64,000 nucleotides of DNA from Hyaloraphidium curvatum (taxonomy: Eukaryota; Monoblepharomycota; Hyaloraphidiomycetes; Hyaloraphidiales; Hyaloraphidiaceae). The notes beneath the pieces are model-generated. The model worked only from the letters and a program-made list of their open reading frames with translations, did no database searches and was not told the origin of the DNA. The stretch spans positions 558,001 to 622,000 of the forward strand of contig JAIVFI010000011.1 of assembly GCA_025558095.1 (NCBI GenBank). Reading direction: 5' to 3'. Below are positions 29,565 to 39,803 of this stretch, one piece after another (the first letter of the stretch is position 1; each line of letters opens with the position of its first letter). A program made the position numbers and the translations under genes.

Positions 29565-32135
29565 ATGAGCGCGAGCGAGTCGCCCGGCTCTCCCGGGACC
29601 GCTTCCACGTCGGACCTTCCCCCTCTCCCGCCGTCGCCCACCACACCCGAGGACTCCGACGCGGTCGAATCTCCCCAAGGCTACCCGACGGACAACAGCT
29701 TGGACGAAGACGGCTCCGCCCGGGACGAGATTCCTGCCCACGTGCTGAGGCAAATCGAGCTCCTCAACCTCGAAGTGGAATCGGACCCGAAGTCGATATG
29801 GTTCGACAAATTAATCTACGCTCCCGCGTCTATCCTGGACCATGCTGCGACTACCAGAACAATAGGGAGCCGCCGGAAGCGCGAGCCATCTTCCTCAATG
29901 ACTCTGTTGGACCTGCCTCCGCCCGCGGACCTCGAAGTCATGTTTGGGTGGCCGCCGCCGAACGGCGACGGGGATGAGACTCCGGAAAAGGAGAGCGTGT
30001 GGTCCGAATGGCAGGATGGCGCCGTGCCGGCGCCCATTGCCCACGGCCCGGCGCACCGCGAGCTCGTGTTGCGTGGACCTCCGCCCAGCGCGCGACCGGA
30101 CGTCTGGGGCACGTTGGCAGCCGTCGCCGAGCTCGGCATCGGCACGCTGTACAAGCAGCTGAAGGAGGACCACAGTCCGTTCGACAAGCTGATATCGCGG
30201 GACGTGCCGCGGACATTCCCGAAACTGGGCATGTTCCGCGAGGACTCGGGACCGGGGCAGGAGCTTCTGGGGAGCATTTTGAGGGCATACAGCCTGTACG
30301 ATGGGGAGGTTGGGTACTGCCAGGGAATGAGTTTCGTCGTTGCCGGCATGCTGATTGTCGGGGTGAGAGCTTTTCCGCGCCGTTGGTCGTTCCCCGCTCA
30401 TCCTCACTCCCTCCAGCTGACGGAACTGGACAGCTTCAGCATGCTAGTTCGCTTGATGGAGGGCTTTCCACCTTTCTTCCGCGGCACTCCGGAGGTGGTC
30501 CGACGCCCTTCGGGGGCCCTCAGGCGCAGCCATTACGCCTATCCGTTGCGCCACCTCTACACGCCCGGCATGCCGCTTCTGCACGCACTACTCCATCTCC
30601 TGACGCACTTTGCGTCCGAAACGATGCCAGAGGTGCAGAAGCACCTTGAAGACGCCGGCTTGGAACCCGCGACGTGGGCAAGCCAGTGGTTCCTGACTTT
30701 GTTTACCTACTCGTTCCCCCGGTTCGTCTGGGAGCGGACGTGGGACATGTGTTTTGCCGAGGTCTCCGACGAGGGCGACCACGGTGATCAGCCGGCGGAC
30801 GGCGCCGCGCCGGAAGCCAGCAGAGCCTCGCCGGCCAGCAACGCGAAGCCGCGCAAGACGTACTTTCTCCCGCGGACCTTGCTGATTGCCGCCCTGGCAG
30901 CATTACAGCACGTAAAACCCCGCCTTCTCGAGGCGAACGATCCGGAGGTCTTGCTCCAGCTCCTGCGAGGGGACCGGATCTGCAACACATTCGCGGACTG
31001 CGAGGCTGTCGTCGACCAAGCTTCATCTTGGTACAACGAGTCCTCTTTCGTGCCCGTGGATCAGGTCAGGAAGAAGATGCGCGAGTTTTGGCGGAGCATC
31101 GTCGATCGGGTGGCGAGCCGGGGCACGTCGCCGGCGGAGGGCGATGCCGCGCGCGAAGAGAAGCAACCCGAGGTGGTTGCCGCCCCCGAGACGGACAACC
31201 GCAGCAATGTGGCTCCTGCTGTTCGTCAGCAGTCGTCGTTTACCTTTGGTTTGTTCCGAGGAAGGGGGGCACGCAACGACGAACAGGACCTGAAGCAAGC
31301 ATTGATGGAGGCCCGGCGCCGGGCCGAGGAGGCGGAAAGCCGGGCGGAGTTGCTTTCTCATCAGTTGGACGTGATGGCGGCCCGGCAGCACGACGCCCCC
31401 CTCGCTGGGCAGGAGCTTGACGAGCCGATGATGGACGGCTCCGATGGGTGGCGCGCAGAGAAGGAGATGTGGAGGGAGGAAGTCCTGCGCTTGGGACGTG
31501 TCGTGGATGCGCGCGAGGCGGAAATGGTCCGGTGAGATGTTTCGAGGGCTGCACCGCACGCACGATGCTAACGAATCGACGACGCGGACAGCATCACCGA
31601 TGCGATGGCTTCTTTGAACGCGCGGGTGGAAGAACTGGAGGTCATGAACGCGGAGCTCCGGCTGGAGAACACAATGCTGAAGGACATGCTTCGGGCGGCA
31701 ACGCCGTCGCCGGATCCCGGAAAGGGCGGTTCTCGGAACGTTGCGCGGGCCCCGAGCAAGACCCTCCCGCCTCCCCCGCTTACGGTCGTGGACGCTTCGT
31801 ACCCGAACGCTGCTCCGTCGTCGGCTGGCGACGAGGAAGGCGACTCCAAGCCGGCGTCTTGGACGAGCCGCATCTTTGCGTCGGTGAAGGAGTCGGTCTT
31901 CGGGGACGACGAGGACGACGATCTTCCGGACACTCCCGTCGACGAAGAGCGCGGAAGGAGGACTCCAACCGGCTCGCGGGACGCTGCGAGGGCAAGTGGG
32001 CGGAAATCGCCCGACGGACGGTCGGTCTTGCCCGCGCCGCCCGACAGCGGTTCGTTGTTCGTCATCACGCCCGAGATGCGCGCTGCTGGCGGGACCGTGT
32101 TTCGAAGCCCTAGCTTGCGGAGAAACAAGCAATAA
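29565..32135 (+). CDS. TBC-domain Rab GTPase-activating protein with C-terminal coiled coils
   Basis: An 818-residue RabGAP. Exons are 29565-30362, 30417-31531 and 31592-32135. The TBC domain contains the arginine-finger motif in LISRDVPRTFP and the glutamine finger in GYCQGMSFVV, followed by LYTPGMPLLHALLHLL and ASQWFLTLFTYSFPRFVWER. Rab specificity cannot be told. The first intron (30363-30416, 54 nt) is a multiple of three and has no stop; splicing gives VGLTELDSFSMLVRLM as expected. The 60-nt intron 31532-31591 adds a last exon with a coiled coil (LNARVEELEVMNAELRLEN) and a Ser/Asp-rich tail. The start MSASESPG was preferred to the upstream ATG at 29421, whose extra sequence is basic and GC-biased. 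Confidence 0.92.
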
Positions 32136-32191
32136 ATGGGCGTAGCTGACGCTCACATTCTTTTCTTCTTCCATCTCCACCAGTTGTCCCG

Positions 32192-34123
32192 TTACGCTGC
32201 CTTCGCCGCCGTCGCGATCACTTTCGCCGGAACGGGTTCGGCCGCGGGCCCCTTGGCCTCCTTCCCCTGCTCCTCCACGACCCCCGCCTTCTCCTTCCCG
32301 AGCTTCTTAAACCTGTGCGGCGAGCACTTTTCCAGGTACCCCGGCATCTCCTTCCTCCCCGGCACCCCCTCGGCCCACTCCGCATCGCCGTACTTGCCGC
32401 ACACCTCGGCTGCGAGCAGCATCCCCGCCGCGCCGCCCTTGGTAAAGGCCGCCCCCGTGCACACGTGCAGGCCGGGCTCGAGCTCCCCCACGATCACGTT
32501 CTGGTCCGGCGTGAAGGGCATCGTCCCGCCCCACCCCCTGCCGACCGTCGGCGCGCCCGCAAACGCCGGCAGCAGGTCCGCCAGCTTCTCCCGCGTCGCC
32601 GCGAGCCCCTCGCGGAGCGGCACCCCGCCGAGGTCGCCGACCACCCTGTCCCCGCCGAACTTGCACACGCGCTCCGAGGTGCCCAGCTGCAGCCCGTAGA
32701 AGTGGTTGGTGCGCCTTTCCATGTCCGGGCCGAGGGTCGAGTTGTGCCCGTCGCGGTTGCGGGCCCAGTACAGCGGGCCCTCGTACGAGAAGAGGAGGTG
32801 CTTGAGCTCGGGTAGGTCGGGGGGGAGGCGGACGGCGAGCATCTGGCCGTGCATGGGTTTGACGGGGACGTCGTGGCCCAGCTGCGCGGCCATGGCGTTG
32901 TCCCACGGGCCCGCGCAGAGGAGCAGGACGTCGGCGTGCAGCGGGATCGAAGGGTCGGAGGTGCCAACGGGGCGGAGGGCGAGGTCGTACCCCGTGCCGG
33001 CGCGGTCGAGGCCGAGGACCTCGGTGCCGAGGGCGAATTCGACGCCGTTGTCGCGCGCGCGGTCGGCGTAGGCCTTGCAGAGCGAGTAGGGGTCCATGGT
33101 GAAGCAGCCCTGCTTGAGCACGGCGCCGGCGAGGTTCTTGCTGCCCTTGAGCGCGGGCTCGGCGGCCACGGCCTCCTCGGGGGTCAGGAGGACGTCGGTG
33201 CCGCGGCAGGCCTTGCGGGCGAACTCGAGCTCCTCGGGCGAGTTAGCCAGGCCGAGCATGGGCCGCGGGCTGAAACCAATGGGGCCCCAGTTCTCGTGCA
33301 CGGACTTGCTCATCTCGAACGACATCTGGCCCAGCCATTCGGCGAGGCCGACGGCCTGCGCGTTGGCGGCGCGGGCCTCGAGCAGCGGGCCGGCGTACAT
33401 GATGGCCGAGGAGCGCAGCGCGGTGCCGCCGATGAGGTGCGAGCGGTCCACGACGAGGATGCGGTACTCGTCGGCGAGCTTCTTGTCGAGCGACAGGTGG
33501 TACGCGGCCGACACCCCGCAGATGCCCGCGCCCACCACGACCAGCGTCTTTTTGTCAGACTTGGCGGGCGGAACTGCCGCCTTGGGCGGCACGTAATCGG
33601 CCACGGTGCCGATCAGCAGCGCGTCGCGGATGGCGGTGGCCTCCTCCGAGTGGCCGAGCTCGGCCCACTCGCGCGACACGTCCTTGCCGGCGTACGCGGC
33701 CAGGATGGCGCGGCCGCCCGGGTGCGACGGGATCCACGCCGATGCGTCGTACACGCGGCCGTCGACGACGAACCAGCAGTCGGCGGGCGAGTTGTGCGTG
33801 GCGACCTCGTCCATTTTGAAGGCGGGCAGCGGGTGCTCGTCGGCCTCGCGCCTCGGCGGCGCCTCGGCGAGCACCGCGCGCCTCTGAGAGAAGAGCGCGG
33901 CAAAGAGGCCGGCGGCGGCGGCGACGCCCGCGGCCGCGAACGGCGAGGCGCGCGCGGCGGGGCGGCCGCCCGGCCCCGACGACCACGCGCGGCGCACGGC
34001 GGGGAGCACCGGCGCGCCCGCCGGCCGCGCCGCCGCGAGCCTTAAAGCGCCGAAGCCGCGGAGCAGCGCCGGCCGGGTCATCGTCGGCTGGCTAAGCAGG
34101 AAGTTGGATCGGCCGGTAAACAA
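32192..34123 (-). CDS. Mitochondrial cytochrome b5-FAD oxidoreductase fusion
   Basis: A 643-residue intronless protein. The Arg/Ala-rich N-terminus (from Met 34081, MTRPALLRGFGALRLAAARP) looks like a mitochondrial presequence and is followed by a hydrophobic stretch (AAAGVAAAAGLFAALF). A cytochrome b5 domain follows (about 98-175; haem ligands in IPSHPGGRAIL and ELGHSEEAT). A DAO-type FAD-dependent oxidoreductase takes up the rest, with dinucleotide motif VVVGAGICGVSAAYHLS and C-terminal FTPDQNVIVGELEPGLHVC. This links a flavin amine/hydroxy-acid-type oxidase to a haem that could carry its electrons. The substrate is unknown. b5 domains are common in fungi, but this particular fusion is unusual to me. 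Confidence 0.88.
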   Translation of the reverse strand: MFTGRSNFLLSQPTMTRPALLRGFGALRLAAARPAGAPVLPAVRRAWSSGPGGRPAARASPFAAAGVAAAAGLFAALFSQRRAVLAEAPPRREADEHPLPAFKMDEVATHNSPADCWFVVDGRVYDASAWIPSHPGGRAILAAYAGKDVSREWAELGHSEEATAIRDALLIGTVADYVPPKAAVPPAKSDKKTLVVVGAGICGVSAAYHLSLDKKLADEYRILVVDRSHLIGGTALRSSAIMYAGPLLEARAANAQAVGLAEWLGQMSFEMSKSVHENWGPIGFSPRPMLGLANSPEELEFARKACRGTDVLLTPEEAVAAEPALKGSKNLAGAVLKQGCFTMDPYSLCKAYADRARDNGVEFALGTEVLGLDRAGTGYDLALRPVGTSDPSIPLHADVLLLCAGPWDNAMAAQLGHDVPVKPMHGQMLAVRLPPDLPELKHLLFSYEGPLYWARNRDGHNSTLGPDMERRTNHFYGLQLGTSERVCKFGGDRVVGDLGGVPLREGLAATREKLADLLPAFAGAPTVGRGWGGTMPFTPDQNVIVGELEPGLHVCTGAAFTKGGAAGMLLAAEVCGKYGDAEWAEGVPGRKEMPGYLEKCSPHRFKKLGKEKAGVVEEQGKEAKGPAAEPVPAKVIATAAKAA

Positions 34124-34159
34124 ACAGACGCGTGCCTCCTACGGTAGATTTAACCGACG

Positions 34160-37099
34160 ATGCCTCCCACGATCCGCCCCGCGAACCCGCGATGCGAGTA
34201 CGAGCGCAATCCCCTGGGCATTGGCACAGCGCTGCCGCGCTTCAGCTGGACGCTCGAGGCCGCAGACGCGTCGGCACGCGGGCTGAAGCAGTTGGCCTAC
34301 CGCGTCGTAGTGGCCGCCTCGCCCGAGGCCCTGGACGCTCTTTGTGGCGATAGTACCAGGTCATCAGCAACCCCAGTGTCGGATGTGCTGTGGGACTGTG
34401 GCAAGGTCGAGTCGCGGCAGACGCTGCACGTGGTCTACGCCGGCACCCCGCTCGCCTCGCGCCAGCGCTGCCACTGGAAGGTCTGCGCCTTCGATTCCGC
34501 CTCCGAACCCTCCTGGAGCGACGCCGCGTGGTTCGAACTCGGCATCCTCGAGCCCACCGCCGACGCCTGGCGCGGCGCAAAGTGGATCGAACCGGACCTC
34601 CCCCCCGTCCGCGCCGAGCCAAGGCGCAGCGCGGCCGTCATGAGCTTCTCCACTTCCCAAACGCCCCCCGAGACCAGGCTCACCCCGTGCTCCATGCTGC
34701 GCCGGGAGTTCGCCGTGCGCGGGCCCGTCCGCCGCGCGAGGGCCTACGCGACCGCGCACGGCATCTACGCCCTCGAAATCAACGGCCGCCGCGCCGACGA
34801 CCGCGAGTTCGCGCCCGAATTCACGCCCTACCGCACGATGCTCTGCGTGCAGACCTACGACGTCGCCCCGCTGCTCGCCGAGGGGCCCAACGCGCTCGGC
34901 GTGACGGTCGCGGACGGGTGGTGGGCCGGCCGCGTGGGCATGTCGGGGGACGCGCTGCAGTACGGGGACAGGCACGGGCTGCTGCTGCTGCTCGAGATCG
35001 AGTACGAGGACGGGACGACGGAGCGGGTGGTGTCGGACGAAAAGTGGAGGTGCTCGACGGGGCCGCTGGTCTACAGCGACATCTTCGTCGGGGAGATGTA
35101 CGACGCCAGGCTCGAGGTGGACGGGTGGAGCAGTGCCGGGTTCGATGCCTCGGGGTGGAAGGGCGTCAAAACTGCCGACCAGGTGCGTCCTGCGGGCGAC
35201 CGCTTGGAATCCACGATCTTACTCGCCCTGCCTTTCCAGCACGGGTACGCGAACCTGGTCCCCCAGCAGGGACCTCCCGTCCGCGCCATCGCCACGCTGC
35301 CCTGCACCGACATCATTACCACGCCCAAGGGCGAGACCGTCCTGGACTTTGGCCAGGTCATCGCCGGCCGTATCAAAATGAAGGTGCGCGGCGAGGCCGG
35401 GACAAAGATCGTCATGGAGCACTCCGAGGTGCTCGACAGGGAGGGCAACTACTTCAACAACATCCTCGGGCGGAATAAGGACCAGTGCGACGTGTACATC
35501 TGCAGGGGCGGCGGCGAAGAGGAGTACGAGGCGCGGTTCACGTACCACGGCTTCCGCTACGTGCGCCTCACGGGCTACCCGGGCACGCCGAGCAAGGCCG
35601 ATTTCGCCGCGGTGGCCTACTCCTCGGACCTCGAGCCCACGGGCACCTTCACGAGCTCCTCGCCGGAGCTCACCAAGCTCCAGCAGAACATCGTCTGGTC
35701 CCAGCGCGGCAACTTCCTCTCCATCCCCACCGACTGCCCGCAGCGCGAGCGCGCGGGCTGGACCGGCGACATCCAGATCTTCGGCCCCACCGCGTGCTTC
35801 AACCTCGACTCGGACGCCTTCCTCGCGCGGTGGATGGACGCCGTCGCCGCGGACCAGCTGCCCGACGGACAGGTGCCGCACGTGGTACCCTACCTGGACG
35901 CGTACAGGGAGCTCGTCGGCAAGTCGCTGGGAAGCGACTCGTCGGCGGCGTGGGGCGACGCGTGCATCGCGGTGCCGCTGCAGCTGTACCTGAGGTACGG
36001 CGACAGGCGCGCCCTGGAGCGGCACTGGCCCGTCATGGAAAAATGGCTGGCCTACATCGACCGGCGCGCGGCGAACCACGCGAGCTGGTCGTACTACCTC
36101 GACCCGCGCAAGTTCCTCTCTCCCTCGCGCCGCGCGGCCGAGAGGTACCTGTGGAACACCGGGTGGCATTTCGGGGACTGGCTCGCGCCGTCGCAGTGCT
36201 GGGACATGTTCGGCGCCGCGGGGATGTTCCTCTCGGCGTTCCCGACGCGGCAGTTTGTTGCATCGGCGCAGTACGCCGAGTCCACGAAGATGGCGGCCCG
36301 GGTGGCGGAAGTGCTGGGGATGGATGAGAAGGCGGCACACTACCGCGAGCTGAGCGGCAAGATCAGGGAGGCGTTCGTGGGCGAGCACGTGGACAAGCGC
36401 GGGCGGCTGTCGCCCCACCTGCAGGGCACCTACGTCATCGCGCTCAAGTTCGGGCTGGTCCCCGAGCACCTCGTCCCCGCGGCGGTCGCCAACCTGGTCT
36501 CGCTGCTCGAGGCCAACGAGCACCGCCTCGACACGGGCTTCGTCTCGGTGCCCCACCTCCTAGACGTCCTGTGCGACCACGGCCGGCGGGACGTCGCCGC
36601 GAAGGTGCTGCACCAGCGCAAGTGTCCCGGCTGGCTGTTCGAGGTGGACAACGGCGCGACGACCATGTGGGAATCGTGGAAGGCGGTGGCGCCCGACGGG
36701 ACCGTGAGCAAGTTCTCGTTCAACCACTTTGCCTTTGGGTGCGTGGGGGACTGGATCTACCGGAAGCTCGGCGGCGTGCATGCCGACGTGACGGGGATCA
36801 GGATCGCGCCCAAACCGGACGGGGTGGTGACGAGCGCCGAGACGAGGTTTGAGTCGGCGTGGGGGAGGGTGGCGTGCCGCTGGAAGCTCGACGGGGGCCG
36901 GATGGAGCTGGTTGCGGAGGTGCCGGTGAACGCCGAGGCGACGGTGGTGCTTCCGGGCGCCGATCCCGGGGAGGTGGTGCTGGACGGGAAGCCGCTGGCG
37001 GTTCCGGCAAAGAAGACGACTGAGGGCACGGAGATGGTCGTGGGCTCGGGCACGTGGACCTTCAGCTTCAGTTTCCCTGGAGAGGAAGCTATGGCTTGA
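34160..37099 (+). CDS. Alpha-L-rhamnosidase, glycoside hydrolase family 78
   Basis: Cleaves terminal alpha-L-rhamnose from glycans or flavonoid glycosides. The N-terminal strand NPLGIGTALPRFSW is typical. The (alpha/alpha)6 catalytic barrel carries DCPQRERAGWTGDIQIF (about residue 505, general acid region) and LFEVDNGATTMWESW (about 805, general base region); HLLDVL and the Gly-rich C-terminal beta domain follow. An intron at 35183-35239 (57 nt, no stop and a multiple of three, GTGCGT...TTCCAG) probably removes 19 residues, leaving TADQ|HGYANLVPQQG and 960 residues. There is no signal peptide, unlike secreted fungal GH78 enzymes, so it may act inside the cell on imported glycosides, as bacterial ones do. 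Confidence 0.93.
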   Translation: MPPTIRPANPRCEYERNPLGIGTALPRFSWTLEAADASARGLKQLAYRVVVAASPEALDALCGDSTRSSATPVSDVLWDCGKVESRQTLHVVYAGTPLASRQRCHWKVCAFDSASEPSWSDAAWFELGILEPTADAWRGAKWIEPDLPPVRAEPRRSAAVMSFSTSQTPPETRLTPCSMLRREFAVRGPVRRARAYATAHGIYALEINGRRADDREFAPEFTPYRTMLCVQTYDVAPLLAEGPNALGVTVADGWWAGRVGMSGDALQYGDRHGLLLLLEIEYEDGTTERVVSDEKWRCSTGPLVYSDIFVGEMYDARLEVDGWSSAGFDASGWKGVKTADQVRPAGDRLESTILLALPFQHGYANLVPQQGPPVRAIATLPCTDIITTPKGETVLDFGQVIAGRIKMKVRGEAGTKIVMEHSEVLDREGNYFNNILGRNKDQCDVYICRGGGEEEYEARFTYHGFRYVRLTGYPGTPSKADFAAVAYSSDLEPTGTFTSSSPELTKLQQNIVWSQRGNFLSIPTDCPQRERAGWTGDIQIFGPTACFNLDSDAFLARWMDAVAADQLPDGQVPHVVPYLDAYRELVGKSLGSDSSAAWGDACIAVPLQLYLRYGDRRALERHWPVMEKWLAYIDRRAANHASWSYYLDPRKFLSPSRRAAERYLWNTGWHFGDWLAPSQCWDMFGAAGMFLSAFPTRQFVASAQYAESTKMAARVAEVLGMDEKAAHYRELSGKIREAFVGEHVDKRGRLSPHLQGTYVIALKFGLVPEHLVPAAVANLVSLLEANEHRLDTGFVSVPHLLDVLCDHGRRDVAAKVLHQRKCPGWLFEVDNGATTMWESWKAVAPDGTVSKFSFNHFAFGCVGDWIYRKLGGVHADVTGIRIAPKPDGVVTSAETRFESAWGRVACRWKLDGGRMELVAEVPVNAEATVVLPGADPGEVVLDGKPLAVPAKKTTEGTEMVVGSGTWTFSFSFPGEEAMA

Positions 37100-37540
37100 T
37101 CGCTGTACTTTCTATCCACTGTATGTGCGCTGCTCGAAACGATTGTCGGCATCAGTGCCGGGGACGTACTTTCTCGCTCGGGTCGTTTCGGGACGGATGC
37201 GCCCATGTCTGCGGCGGGGCGGGGTACGGGTAATCGGCGAAACCGGCAAGTGGCGCAGGCTAGGGGTTCCATCGCCACCATTCCACTTCCTCCTCATGGC
37301 CGATGCGCATCGGCACCGGGACGGGGACCCGCCGCAATGTGCCTTCGTCCTCCTTCAATTGCGGCGCGATGTTCCACCGGCGAGCCGCTTGGAGTCGTGG
37401 GCGGGTGTCCCGAGCGTCCCGGCTCCGCAACGTTCGGGGACCTCAACCCGTCCTCGCCCGGGGGCTGCAACCGGCACCCGGAAAGCGGCGCAGACGAATC
37501 CGGGGGGGATAAAGGCCGCCTGAGCAACGACTCGCCAACG
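37100..37540. other. Intergenic region before the CX9CX10CX2H module gene
   Basis: No gene is supported. One short stretch near 37360 (reading NCGAMF) may be a remnant of another module, but it lacks the other cysteines. Otherwise I see only the 3' end of the rhamnosidase gene and probable upstream sequence of the next gene. Confidence 0.3.
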
Positions 37541-39665
37541 ATGGCGCCCGCCGACTTCGTCCTGTGTGGCGCAACGACGAAAGATGGCAACTCATGCAAG
37601 AAGCCCGTGAGCGAGCAGGAATTGCGGTGCTATCTGCACCGAGAGAAGGAGGAAGCCGCCGCAGAGTCCAAGACGACCGGAAAAGTTGCTGGCGGTGGGG
37701 ACTTGCGTTCGAGTCTGCGGGTGATTGAAGCTGATTGGATCCCGCGACAGACATTCCTATAGTGCCGACTGAGCCCCTTAAGCTCTTCTGTGGGGCATAT
37801 ACTGTCAAAGGGACCCCTTGTCGCATTTCGGTTCGCGTCGTAGGCGGCCGCTGCCACCTTCACGCTGGGCAGGAACCTGCGGTCCTGGGCAAGGACGTCG
37901 CGGCCGAAATGTACCAGCTGGAACTAAGGACCAATGCCGAGCCAATTGACGTGAAGGTAGAGAAGCACATCAACGAGCTCGAGCCTTACGTCGGTGAGTT
38001 CAGCTGAATTGCTTCAGACGGCTATGGCGCTGACCAACATCATCGCAGAACGCGAAGACGATCACAAGTTCGAGGAGGCACCTATCTGCGGCGGGATGAC
38101 GGCCGCCGGGACTCGTTACAAGCGCATCGTGAAGAGCCCGGCGACATGTGCCACCAGCACGATGGCAGCAACGCCAAGGCCACCCCTGTGGAGCCCTTGA
38201 AGCCGGAGCGGCAGGGTAGACCCTCTTGCCCAGTGGCCGCGGAGGTTTTCCTTAGATGCTCCCGTTGCAGATCACGTGGACGTGCCGTCTGTCCGCACAT
38301 CCAACGATGCCATCTGCGGGGCCACGAGCAAGAACGGCATGCCGTGAAGGATCCGCGTTGCGACCGCTGGATTGCGCTGCCGCCTCCACATCCGCATCGG
38401 CGACGAGGAAGCGGTCGTGGAAGGGGACTTCCCCAACGACGCGGCGCTGAGGATCCAAGTCGCACCTGGTGACGCCCCGATTGTGCAACCCGAGGTGGTG
38501 GTGGCCGACACTTGTGAGCGATCTTCATCGCGGCCGATGGATATGGTGATGCTGACCCGCGAACGGCGAACTGGAGAAGCGACCTTGTGGCGCCTTTACA
38601 CGCGCTGGCACTACATGCACTCGCTCTGCTCAACCTGGCGACTCTCTTTGCTCGCAGCACGCTCGGATGCGTGTCGTTGAGGCGCAGCCGGCCGCAACGA
38701 GGGACAGCGGCGTTGAATCAGCTCTTCCAGTGCCGCCTTCGATTCCTGCGCCTGTTCCCGTGCAGAAACACCGTGAGAACACTCACGATATGTGCGCTAC
38801 TGGTCATTAACAAACTTCTATCCTTACCAGACATCGGAGTTGGGACGCCGCGGCCCGAACCATCGATCGCTCCTGTGGATACACCCGCTGGAGTTGGGAC
38901 ACCCTCCAAGCTCCAAGGCATGCCAACAAGAACCACAAGTCCCGCCCAGCTCCTCTGCGGCGCCCCAACGAAGAAAGGCCAGCCGTGCAAGCGACGTGTT
39001 CGCGAGGCTGGAACGCAGTGCCACCTTCACCAACCGCGCCTGGATGCGAACACAAGTTCGTTCAGAAACCTGGATCTCGAGGCACGCGAACTTACGCTGG
39101 TTCTTCTCTCCTCAGAGCCCCTCGGAAAACAGGAAAACCAGAACTGCGGAGCCTTGACCAGAGCCGGAACACCCTCCAAGCTCCCTGGCACAATGCCAGA
39201 CGGACGCTGCCCGCAGTTTCACTTTGGAAGGCCCAAGTACATTGAACCCGAGCCGGTCGTCAGCAGCGGATCCTTTTCAACCGCTCCGGTACGCCACTAC
39301 GCGCGCATCATCCACCTTTGGGGCACGGGGAAGCACAAGTGGGCTACGTCATGGATCGAATACTATCGCGGGCCGCCAAAGACGGTCCCGTCGACGACAC
39401 TTGCCCGTGCATCAGCGACAACGGGTGGCATGGCTTCAAAGGCGAGCACGGGGCTCACGTGGCGGTCGAGCTGGTGGACGGCACGGTCCTTTTTGGGCTC
39501 ACAAGGGCGTGCGCCGGTTGCAACCTTGCAGCTCGGCCCTTCAACCATTCCGGCGAGCTTCACATCCGTTCGTTCTACGGAGGGCATCGCGAAGGCTTGC
39601 TAGATCTAACGTTGCACTCATATCAACTTGCCGATAGACACGCAGTGTCCCTACTTGCTATAGTC
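37541..39665 (+). pseudogene. Decaying multi-exon gene made of CX9CX10CX2H modules
   Basis: Predicted exons are 37541-37694, 37751-37993, 38049-38215, 38271-38513 and 38831 onward, with GT-AG introns of 56, 55, 55 and 317 nt. All introns are phase 1, and exons 1-4 each carry one module. Exons 2 and 4 are both exactly 243 nt; exon 3 is 167 nt, one short of a multiple of three. Modules 1, 2 and 5 keep all ligands (for example CGAYTVKGTPCRISV then CHLH). Module 3 has Cys to Tyr and a one-base loss, module 4 has TGA at the second Cys, and module 6 has Cys to Ser and an extra residue. The frame changes again near 39300, after which an open frame continues with CPCISDNGWHGFKGEHGAHV. Such Cys/His spacing suggests zinc binding; the function is unknown. 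I call it a pseudogene, but UGA recoding in module 4 is an alternative. Confidence 0.6.
37565..39222 (+). repeat. Six CX9CX10CX2H modules
   Basis: Module positions are 37565-37639, 37789-37863, 38087-38160 (74 nt, one base short), 38315-38389 (TGA at 38345-38347), 38956-39030 and 39145-39222 (one extra codon). The consensus is C-G-A-x-T-x-x-G-x-P-C-[KR]-x-x-V-x(6)-C-x-x-H. All complete copies are 75 nt from first Cys to His. Each of the first four lies in its own exon. Confidence 0.8.
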
Positions 39666-39803
39666 CCCTCATCACGACCCGCGAGCCATAGGCGGACAAT
39701 AGAAGCTTCTGATCCACCGAGAAGCCAGCAAGAGGGCCGAATCACAGCGAGCTCCCGACTTTCACATCGACAGCGCGTCCCTTTCCCTGCCCCTTGGCCT
39801 CCT

